Shown here one piece after another: positions 1 to 8,180 of a DNA stretch of 64,000 nucleotides (the stretch's first letter is position 1; each line of letters starts with the position of its first letter). Origin of the DNA: Lagopus muta (lineage: Eukaryota; Chordata; Aves; Galliformes; Phasianidae); contig NC_064440.1 in assembly GCF_023343835.1 (NCBI RefSeq), positions 32,309,537 to 32,373,536 on the forward strand, written 5' to 3'. Both the position numbers and the translations under genes were made by a program. Under the pieces are notes generated by a model. That model saw only the letters and a list, made by a program, of their open reading frames with translations. It ran no database searches and was not told where the DNA came from.

Positions 1-265
1 AAGTTGTGGATAGGGCTGGGATGCGCAGTACGGAACTACATTCTTAAACACTACTTAGTCGGTCTCCTGGCTGCAGAAAAATGAAGCATTAAACTGAACA
101 GTTCGTAATACAATGGCTTATGAGGAAGGGAAGATCATCATGCTCTTTAATACTTTCAAAAGAATCCCTTTGACCAAGTCTTGTGAGATGAAGGCTTGGG
201 CAGGGTGCTTGGGAAAACATCGCCCGATCAGTTTCAACTTATCATCATTTTCAAAATGTTTTTTC

Positions 266-640
266 TAATTTTGACCATGTTTTTTTATTATCATTTATAT
301 TTTTATTATATCATATATTATGATATTATGCATATTATATTATAATATATAATATTTTATTATATAAAATGTGTTATTAATTATAATTACATGTAATAAT
401 ATATAATATATTAAATATTATTATAGTATTATGTATTACATAATAATATATATATAATATATTATTATACATTTTAATATTATATATAATATTTATGTTA
501 TATATATTATATATATTTATTTTATGGTATTATTTTTATTATTATTTATAGTTATATTATGTAATTAATATTCAAGTTTACATATATTTATTACTTATTA
601 CTTTATTGTATTTAAAATTTAAAAAGAAAAAAAACAACAA
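266..640. repeat. AT-rich low-complexity tract
   Basis: About 375 bp made almost only of A and T, with short irregular palindromic units such as TATATAATAT and ATTATTATA. No regular period is obvious by eye. It probably arose by slippage of an AT microsatellite. Confidence 0.8.
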
Positions 641-738
641 ACAAACAAACCTTTAAGTTTTAATTGAGTTAGATTTTGAAACAACCAAGTTTAACTACTG
701 AAATACTCTTTTGAGATACCATCACATCTCCTCTGAAG

Positions 739-767
739 AAAAAAAAAAAAAAAAAAAAAAAAAAAAA
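739..767 (+). repeat. Poly(A) run of 29
   Basis: An uninterrupted run of 29 A. No flanking retroposon body was recognised, so it could be a retroposon tail or a plain mononucleotide repeat. Confidence 0.8.
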
Positions 768-1166
768 CAGAAGTTTGCAGTACACAGCATATGAGCAGGA
801 CTTTACGCTGACCTGTGTCAAAATCATGCCCTGTATTTTCCATTTAAATTTTGTAACTGCCTTGATGTTTGTTAAAGACCAGACATGCTGCTCTACTGCT
901 AGACGCTCAAACTTTCTAACTTCATGAAATCTTAATTTATAAATAAATTTATAGATTTATGACATCGTAATTATACAAAGTTTTAACTCAGTGTAAGAAA
1001 GGCTGTGTTACAAGTAAGTGTTCCGTTGTCCATTTGAAACACTAAAATTGACCGAGGCCCGCACAGTCGATCAGCTGACAGCAAAGCCTGCTGCGCTGGC
1101 TGCTGCTTTCGGTTAGAAAACCCTGCCAGCCCTCCTGTAACCTGTTCTCTGATGCAACCGATTTAG

Positions 1167-1270
1167 GGGTCTACATCCAGGGACTGTTCTTGGATGGAGC
1201 ACGCTGGAACCGAGAAACTAAAAAGCTAAGAGAATCTCATCCGAAAATCCTTTACGATACGGTGCCTGTG
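1167..1270 (+). pseudogene. DNAH7 (pseudogene-like): Penultimate dynein exon of the DNAH7-like relic
   Basis: 104 nt, bounded by an acceptor ending TTTAG and a donor GTGAGT. Two leading bases complete a Gly codon and 34 codons follow with no stop ([13 protein letters not shown] at the start, KILYDTVPV at the end). The exon itself is open; the damage is in the next exon. Confidence 0.83.
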
Positions 1271-1626
1271 GTGAGTGTGTACTACGTTTTGTAACATTTC
1301 TATAGTATTATATGTGAACAAATGCTGTGGATTAAATATCTAAGTGGCTCCCTTTAAGGGAGCAACAGGCTAACGCAAAAGTTTGTAGCATCTCTATGTA
1401 ACAGCGGTACGTTTGGCGTAGCGGATTGCTACCTTGAACAAAATCAGCAAAGACGAGATGCAACAAAAAGCAAGTTTACAGGCTCATCTGTCAAAAAGCA
1501 AACACCGCTCTCAAAACTACTTAGGCCCAACTGAGAATGTTTATCACCTTTCCATTTCCCCCCCCCCGCCCCCTTTTTCTTTTTTTGAAAAGAAAATGTG
1601 AGAAGGATTATTATTCTTTGCTGCAG

Positions 1627-1842
1627 ATATGGTTAAAGCCCTGTAAGAAAGCAGACGTTCCATAACGACGCGGTTACCTGGCTCCAGTGTACAAGACCAG
1701 CAAGCGAAGAGGAATCCTGTCAACCGCTGACCATTCCACCGACTTGGTCACTGCGAGGACCCTTCCTTCCAACAAACCGCAGGAACACTGGATCAAACGT
1801 TATTTTGTCAGCTTAATTCACAAACCTACTGCAATTACTGAG
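1627..1842 (+). pseudogene. DNAH7 (pseudogene-like): Last dynein exon of the DNAH7-like relic, with stop and frameshift
   Basis: The acceptor CTGCAG is followed by ATATGG, continuing the previous exon in phase 0. The 13th codon is TAA (1663-1665), where relatives have a basic residue. The frame then stays open through [13 protein letters not shown] and EHWIKR. After that the expected last residues (CQLNS) appear one frame over, because about 10 bases are missing near 1801. The ancestral stop position now reads CAA. The exon end is therefore approximate. Confidence 0.8.
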
Positions 1843-4460
1843 GGTTCCTTTACTAGATCACCCGTGAGGAACACGTGTCGGTCCTGAACGGCTGTAATAT
1901 CAAAAGGTAAGTCAACACACATATAAAAGTACTCATGAAAAAGCAAAAACCATTTTGCACGTTGCAATTCCTGATGTATAAAATACAGGATTGCGCATTA
2001 AAACCTCATGAAAGCCAGAAAGAGCATCTGCTCCTGCATTTGATCTTTTCCAGCTTTATAAAATTGAAAAAGTAATAATGATAACAAAAAGACCGATAGC
2101 TCGGCTGTATCTTCTAGGATCATAATCACATTAGAAACCGTAGACTCAACTGTTGACAGGAGAGGATTTTTTTATTAAAAAAAAAAATAATAATAATCAC
2201 GCTGAGTCTAGCACCAACAGTATTCCTAGGCATAATCACAGCAGATCGAGTGCAATGTGATCTACATCAAAATTCACATGGGATGTCACACTGTGACAGC
2301 ATTTTAATATACAAATAACATGCCCTCCAACAAACAAAAGTTACCTAAGACACTGGATTTGGTAGAGTGGAATGTACAAACAGAGCAGAAATGTAGTGGA
2401 ATTCAGATTGTCTGTAACGTGACTTGTAAGTGTGCCTGAGAATAATCTGAATTTCAGTATCGGTGGAAAACCTACAGACAAAGTCACAGGTGTCACCCTG
2501 GCCTTCGTAACTTGTAATAAATATGTTACAAAAGTATGTTTTTATTACAAAGTTGTAATAAATAAATACAATATGAAAGACAAACAACTGATGTATTTAA
2601 TGAAAAAAATCCACTACCTGCCTTGACGGATGGTGTTTACCCTTGTCTGAAAACTGTCTTGAAATTAAGGTGAATATTTTCCTATGCTGGCAGCGTATTA
2701 AGCTAAAACCATACTCCAACCAATACCAAAGCAAAAATGCTACCTGAAATAAACGATTTTTCATTTGAAACTTATTAAAAGAAATAAACTTACTAAATTG
2801 ACCAAAACTTTGGTTAGACCACATGGCCTCTTTACACTTGACAGAGTTGAGAAAACAATTACAATTAAGCATCAGTTCGGTAAACAGGCAACATAAGTTA
2901 TAGAAGCTAAGATCCTCAGTAATTATCCCATGACTTAAGTCCCTTAGAAAATGGTACTCAGGGAAGTACTGTCAGCACCGAGTAAATATGTCTCACCTAG
3001 GCACTTAGTGCTGCACAAATTTAGCAAACCAAAGCTTGTAACACTTGCTAATCTGGGTCCGACGGTAAATGTTTTTGGAGAGGAAAACTAACGAGCTGAT
3101 GAGTTCTCAGCATCAAGTGGCCGTGTGTCTCAACTCTGTGTTTCGGCTTCTTCGCCAAAGAAACGGCGTTATTATTTCAAACTGACCCTTAAGCCTACTT
3201 GCATGATTACGAGTGGAACTACAGAATCGACTTGTGCTCCTCAACAGCTCAGCGTATTTGTCCTTAATGACGTAACAGTACAAGAAGAACTCGCTCCTGT
3301 GTGGCAGAATAACCATCTCAGCAAAATCTGAGATGGGACTTGCTCCCAGCATGTCAAAGCCAAAAACTGTCAGTCTATCCTTACAAATTAGGTCATTCGC
3401 TTTTTAATTAAAAAAAAAAAAAAAATCATTTCCAAAAAAAAAAAAAAAAAAACCCACAAAAACACATACAAACAAACTAATTTACGCTGGAAGTAGAAAT
3501 CTTCTTAGCCTCAACCACACAAACTGTTGGTGCCGCTACAACTGATATTGAGGCACTATTGAAACAGAGTAAGTAACCCTACATGCATGTGGCGTATTTT
3601 AGCCTTTGTGCCATCATTCATTAACTAGCATGTTTGTTGTACTTCAACCTAGGAGAAAACATTCCAATTGCATTTTCCTGCTATATCTAAGAACAAACAC
3701 CAAACCAACTTTAGTCAAGAAAGCACCGTCAAAGTGATCCTGGACAGGACATCGTAGCACTTTGCGGCGTATATTGCAATGGCCTGCCTTCTTACACTTG
3801 AAGTTAAAATGAGGGAGTGCGGCTTACTGTTTCGGCCTTGTCTTTTTCCTAACATTTAAGGCGGCACAGTGGTTTCCTCTTATCTGCTTTCATTTTGATT
3901 TAATACTTCAGGTCACCGCTTTGCAGAGGAACCAGCGCTACTCACACAAACACCTACATACACACAGATAGGAGAAGATACATATATAAATATGTATATA
4001 CGTATACACACACACATATCTGTATATGTATATATGCCTGCTGCTTAAGACTTATGTGGTACTGAAAGCATACTCAGGTTCATTTCATAGGTACGATTTT
4101 CAGCTGTAAAATTTTCTGGGTTCTGGTAAACCATGTAAGAAATGCTTTTTTCCTAAGCATGTGCATCCTTTGCTGTCTTTTTTTATGTAAGCAAGCAGCA
4201 CACTGAACTTAGCATTTATTTCCGGAATTTACTATTTCCCAATTGCCACTCAGTGGAGTTTAGAAGATGCTTTCGGGCCATCTCATCTGATTTGAATCGG
4301 AAAAATGCAGCAGATTATACACACAGAAATGAATTGAAGGTACTTGCCTAAGCAGTGCAAGCTGCTGCTTCTCCTCTAAGCTATGTGCCTGCAGTGAAAC
4401 AGTGCAGACTCGAAGTCGTACAGTAATAACATGGTATCCGCAGCGAAACCTGGAATACGG
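1843..4460. other. Spacer between the two relic 3' ends
   Basis: No coding exon was recognised. Being between two convergent 3' ends, it probably derives from the 3' UTRs of the duplicated dynein and zinc-transporter genes. It contains A runs at 3410-3425 and 3433-3451 and an alternating CA/TA microsatellite near 3950-4035. Confidence 0.5.
3950..4035. repeat. CA/TA-type microsatellite, imperfect
   Basis: An imperfect run of ACACA and ATATGTATA units, partly self-complementary (ATATATAAATATGTATATACG). It is a simple repeat without other features. Confidence 0.65.
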
Positions 4461-4618
4461 TCAAAACTGGATGTTAAGCACAATTTCACCTTCGTAGAGG
4501 GCAATCACCAGCATGATGGCAAATCCAAGAAGCAGGCCTAGGTTCTGCGTAATAAACCACCCCGCCTGACAATAAGAAGAGCACGGTTATCTCCGTCTCC
4601 ATGAAGCATTTCTTGAAG
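4461..4618 (-). pseudogene. SLC39A10 (pseudogene-like): Last exon of the SLC39A10-like relic
   Basis: It begins after a good acceptor (TTGCTTTTCTTTTTAG) with LQEMLHGDGDN, matching the ZIP10 LPEMLHGDGDN motif with Pro changed to Gln. It then loses one base (frameshift) and continues as GWFITQNLGLLLGFAIMLV and ends ALYEGEIVLNIQF followed by TGA (4461-4463). The final helix and the terminal residues are well preserved, so decay is moderate. Confidence 0.82.
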
Positions 4619-6578
4619 CTAAAAAGAAAAGCAATTAAAATGAAGTTACTTCACATCTATTCTATTTAATCACTGACAATTTTACAAGATGATATTAATG
4701 GATAAAGAATAAGCAACTGAGGTTTTAGTTACAAAAACGAGCCACTAATACATACTTGAAAGTATACCCAATTACTGTATTTAAGAAAAACGGTCTCAAA
4801 CACGTCCTGTATTTACTAGGCCAATGAAAACTCTTCTGCACCAGGCGCTCCCACGGCTCTTCCTGGATCAGGCGTCTAGCTGAAATTCCAATATCAGGGG
4901 CCAGTCCAGTATTCTCTCGGTCTGCTCTTTCAAGTTTGTTTACTCAATTAAAGGTAGCCACGTGGCTTTATAGACTCGGTCCGTTAACTCAGCCCTTTGT
5001 CTTATTGTATGCGTTACCTGTATTCACACAGGTCTGGGAATAGTGAGGTTCATCGCGCACGCCACAGGTAATTCAGGAAGAATTTCACAGACGTCTATAG
5101 AAAGTTCTGAAAGCTGTGCCTGTTACTCAACTGCAAGGAAAACATCAAATAGTACTGACACAAGCGCTAAGTAAACGCAGACGTGGAAGACGTAAAAATA
5201 AATCTTCCAAAACGCCTTACAGGACCACCAGGCAAGACTAAGGTAACTTAAAGCATTTCCTTTGTTTACCGTACGTTTTTGTCAATTCATTTATTCGTAA
5301 ACCACTTTGAGAGTAAAACGAAACGTTACCCAGATCAAACATAAACTGCAGTCAGTAGAGAGCAAAAGTCTTTATTGTAGCTCTTTGTAAAATAGGCTGT
5401 AACTGTTTTGGCTATTCCAAGTATCTGAATACTGTACAACATAAACAAATTACCAGACCATCAGATCAGCTAAAATGATTCATTTATTGCCTGTTTGCTC
5501 TTGCCTTACCGTATTTCACAAAGATACAAATTCACAAAGATGTAAATTGCTCATCTCTGCTACAGACTACTGAACTTCTCAATTTAGAGGCTCTCAATGG
5601 GACCTATTTCAGTGTCCGAGCATTAAGGCTAGTCCTGTCAATACAAACATGTCTCGCAGTTGAGAATTTATGGTTTCTTGCAGAGATGTGGGAAACAAGG
5701 AATACGACTTTTTTTATAATATGTATGTCACATAACTATATATTATGTATTATAAATTATGTGTATATATAAAATCCATTCAAAAATACATAATATAAAG
5801 TATAAAATACATATAATTTAAAAGTAAGAATAGAATTCAAGGCATCTTGACCTAAGTGACAGCAGAAGGTCATGGAGAGCCTTAAGGATTGAAGATTCCC
5901 TGAGTTGAGTTCAGGTTCTACCTCCACTCAACTAAGAGAAAACTACATTTTAGAAGCATAGAAATATACCTAATTAGATGAACTTCCATCATACGCATGA
6001 ATACCGGAAGGTCAGTCGCCCCTTAGTAGACTTCAGCTGACCTACAAAACAATTAATTACTGTTCCTGTTAGGTGTCAGAAAGCAGGGCCTTAGAGAGGA
6101 AAGCAGATTAAGGTGTCGTAAGAACACGAACTTGGTGCTGTTTCAGGTGTATCTCGCAGAGGCGCTCCTGTTCTTGTTTAGAGTCAAACTATATTGAACA
6201 CTAGCTTGCCTAAGAAAAAGGACCAAGAGTAAAAATACTGCAGAGTAAAAACATTGCCTTCCTTTATACATTCTTCAGTCGAAGTACATCAAGGAAAAAA
6301 AAACAAAACATGAGCACAGAACTTACAGAAAAATAGCTGGTATCCAGTAACTATAGGCTATTGCAAGACATCTATACCTGCACGAGGAGTTATTCTCTAC
6401 TATGCAGCCATTTGCCTCTGCGAGACAAGCACAGGTTTCAACATGATAAGCTAGCACCCCAGAAAAAACTGCAACTGCAGCTATCTACTAGCTATTGGGA
6501 GGAGTATCACGACAGAACTTACACACATGCATTTATTCCATCTTTTGTAGGAAGTGCTGGTTTTATAAAATTCATTAC
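4619..6578 (-). other. Intron-like DNA of the SLC39A10 relic; an expected exon is missing
   Basis: In an intact ZIP protein about 60-70 residues, covering helices after the HELPHELG motif up to LPEM, should be encoded here. I could not find them in any - strand frame. The stretch has an AT-rich part at about 5710-5825 and is otherwise unremarkable. Confidence 0.5.
5708..5825. repeat. AT-rich simple sequence
   Basis: Irregular TATA/ATAATATA units with little G or C, including short inverted repeats. It looks like slippage-derived low complexity. Confidence 0.6.
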
Positions 6579-6659
6579 CTTATTCATGGGGCGGCTTGTG
6601 ACAAAATGCTGCTATACATGTACTAATTCCTCCTGTCAGACCAGCACTAAAAGCTGCTC
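6579..6659 (-). pseudogene. SLC39A10 (pseudogene-like): SLC39A10-like exon for the HELPHELG helix, with stop
   Basis: 81 nt between acceptor TTTCAG and donor GTAATG. The first two bases complete the Gly codon begun in the previous exon, giving GAAFSAGLTGGISTCIAAF and then CHKPPHE. The next codon is TAA (6580-6582), where the family has Leu. The Glu of CHE, a metal-site residue in ZIP transporters, is Lys. Confidence 0.85.
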
Positions 6660-6795
6660 CTGAAAGAATAAAGAAAGAAAAGATACAAATCCTATGTTAC
6701 TGTATAATCAGTGAATGTACAGATGTTGTAATTATGAAATATATCACAGCATTTGGCTAAGCAGCTATTATACACCGAAAGAGGATAGATAGAAC

Positions 6796-6955
6796 GCTTA
6801 CCTGTATCCTGGGCTTGCTATGAAACTCCAGGGAAGGAGATCTTCAGAAGAGATCCTTCCCTGCTGGTAGTCAGCTCTTAAATAGGTCTAGGAGAGGTGG
6901 AGCCAGGCTCCACTGGTGAATTGCCTTCACCTGTGCTCCCGTGGCTGACTCATTG
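6796..6955 (-). repeat. Promoter-like repeat, copy A
   Basis: About 160 bp that align with copy B at 7889-8060 in the same orientation. The best block is 6873-6909, 36 of 37 bases identical to 7966-8002. Read on the - strand it has a GC-rich box (CCTGGCTCCACCTCTCCTAG), then TATTTAAG (6877-6884), then a roughly 70-nt leader ending CCAGGATACAG and GTAAGC, a good splice donor. I do not know the family; a small LTR or a tandemly copied first exon are possible. It lies in an intron of the SLC39A10 relic. Confidence 0.6.
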
Positions 6956-7235
6956 CTCTCCTCAGGGGATCAGTAGGAGGCTCAGGCTGTGATTCAGCAG
7001 TTCCCAGACAGTTACTGTTCTCTAATCAGCAAATTTCATCAACAGACTCACCACCTTTTCTTAAAACACGCGTGCTGATACTTTTTGATTGCACCGGAAG
7101 TACCCTGGTGGGCATTAACGCTGTGTACATTATTACCTAGCTCAACCGAACAGCAGAACTTGAAAAAAGAGAATGTGAAACAGACACAGAAAGGCAAAAG
7201 GGGAAAACTACACCACTGTTTACTTTGCATAGTTG

Positions 7236-7262
7236 TTTTTTTTTTTTTTTTTTTTTTTTTTT
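7236..7262 (+). repeat. Poly(T) run of 27
   Basis: An uninterrupted run of 27 T (poly(A) on the - strand), followed by C6. No retroposon body was recognised next to it. Confidence 0.8.
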
Positions 7263-7741
7263 CCCCCCTTCTTCTTCAGCATAGGAGGAGGAATGACACA
7301 ACAACTGGACTCACAGTACGTTAATTAGAAGTACTGCATACATACTGTTATTAACAAAATGATATTATTGCAAATATTTACAATCCTAAGCAAATATAAT
7401 TCTAAAGAATTTCTTGTTTCTTACTCTAAGGTAAATACTGAGACCCAAACAACCACCAACATGTGTATTTCGGGTATTCCTCAATCCCTAAGGAATTTTC
7501 TCTGTACCTATCTCAATTTGACAGAGATCGCTACTATCGCTGATATCAAGATAGTAATCTTGGTGGAAACAGACAATAGAGCAGAGATTATCAGAGCTGA
7601 TGACCTTTTAATGCCTGCAGTGATTTGACAGTGCTGGTAGCCTTGGGAGACAGGGAGATCTGTCCTGTGATCGCTTATAAAATACTACCCAAGTTACTCG
7701 AGGTAAGAAACTGCCGAGAAACGCTGATTGGTTTTGCTTAC

Positions 7742-7793
7742 CTATTGCTAAGCCATTGCCAAAGTTGTGAATGCCATCTCCCGTGATTACCGC
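7742..7793 (-). pseudogene. SLC39A10 (pseudogene-like): SLC39A10-like exon for the first metal-binding helix
   Basis: 52 nt between acceptor TATACAG and donor GTAAGC, coding AVITGDGIHNFGNGLAIG with the last Gly split across the junction in the phase the next exon needs. ZIP transporters have HNFxDG here; the Asp, a metal ligand position, is Asn. The exon is otherwise open. Confidence 0.85.
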
Positions 7794-7888
7794 CTGTATA
7801 ATCGAAGAATAGTAGGATGTTATAATCACAAAATAAACAAGAGAGTTAGGCAAAGTAGACTATGATAACAAAAAAGAATAAAAGGAGG

Positions 7889-8060
7889 GCTTACCCCTAT
7901 CCTGGGCTCACCACAAAACACCGGCAGAGACCATCTCCAGAAGCGATGCTTCCCCATTGGTAGCCAGCTCTTAAATAGGTCTAGGAGGGGTGGAGCCAGG
8001 CTGCACCCCTTTAGGCAGCACAGCTGAATTGCATTCACCTGCTGACTCGTGGCTCGCCTT
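7889..8060 (-). repeat. Promoter-like repeat, copy B
   Basis: About 170 bp homologous to copy A (6796-6955). On the - strand it carries TATTTAAG at 7970-7977 and ends in CCAGGATAGGGGTAAGC, again donor-like. Its upstream end nearly abuts the last recognisable codon of the SLC39A10-like exon at 8066, so the exon appears cut by insertion or rearrangement at this point. Family unknown. Confidence 0.6.
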
Positions 8061-8065
8061 GCTGA

Positions 8066-8170
8066 CTGAAGCCAGTCAGCATCTGGTCTATTATTTAGTT
8101 TCTGATCTGAAGGTTTCCTTCCAATTGGCGATGCTTCGCTCTGTTTGGTCTCGCACCATTTCTGCTTACT
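8066..8170 (-). pseudogene. SLC39A10 (pseudogene-like): SLC39A10-like loop exon, truncated
   Basis: After an acceptor CTGTTGCAG the exon reads SKQKWCETKQSEAS and IGRKPSDQKLNNRPDADWLQ, 35 codons with no stop, matching the cytoplasmic-loop region of ZIP10. In ZIP10 the exon continues, but here recognisable homology stops at 8066 where repeat copy B begins. This is the most 5' SLC39A10-like exon seen. Confidence 0.83.
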
Positions 8171-8180
8171 CTGCAACAGG

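Larger units (their letters stand above)
1..1166. other. AT-rich intergenic or pseudo-intronic DNA, no exon seen
   Basis: No exon is recognisable here. The stretch at about 266-640 is extremely A/T-rich with irregular TATAAT/ATTATA runs, and a run of 29 A lies at 739-767. Because an intact splice acceptor opens a dynein exon at 1167, this DNA is most simply the intron of the duplicated dynein gene. The next upstream dynein exon was not found, so that reading is an inference. Confidence 0.5.
1167..1842 (+). pseudogene. DNAH7 (pseudogene-like): DNAH7-like axonemal dynein heavy chain, 3'-terminal exons, decayed
   Basis: Two exons, 1167-1270 and 1627 to about 1842, encode the extreme C-terminus of an axonemal dynein heavy chain, the part just before the stop codon in the motor's C-terminal domain. 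The first reads [16 protein letters not shown] and then [13 protein letters not shown]; the second reads IWLKPCKKAD and then [17 protein letters not shown] and EHWI. These are hallmark end motifs of the DNAH3/DNAH7/DNAH12 group, and DNAH7 fits best, especially the CQLNS ending still readable in another frame. Splice sites are intact and both exons join in phase 0, so this is not a processed copy. It is broken by an in-frame TAA at 1663-1665 and by a gap of about 10 bases near 1801 that moves the last codons out of frame. It is read as an unprocessed pseudogene. The paralogue assignment is from memory of the family, not from a search. Confidence 0.82.
4461..8170 (-). pseudogene. SLC39A10 (pseudogene-like): SLC39A10 (ZIP10)-like zinc transporter, 3' exons, decayed
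   Basis: Four exon remnants lie in the right order on the - strand: 8066-8170, 7742-7793, 6579-6659 and 4461-4618. They encode a loop segment (IGRKPSDQKLNNRPDADWLQ), the first zinc-binding helix (GDGIHNFGNGLAIG), the second helix region (GAAFSAGLTGGIST up to CHKPPHE) and the C-terminus (QNLGLLLGFAIMLVIALYE). The loop and the MLHGDGDN motif are typical of ZIP10 in the LIV-1 subfamily, whose intact members carry zinc across membranes. Damage: a TAA stop at 6580-6582 in the CHELPHELG motif, Asp to Asn in HNFxDG, Glu to Lys in CHELPHE, a 1-nt deletion in the last exon, and no recognisable exon for the helices between 4618 and 6579. Splice sites are intact, so it is an unprocessed pseudogene. The 5' exons were not found above 8170. 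It faces the DNAH7 relic tail to tail. Confidence 0.85.
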
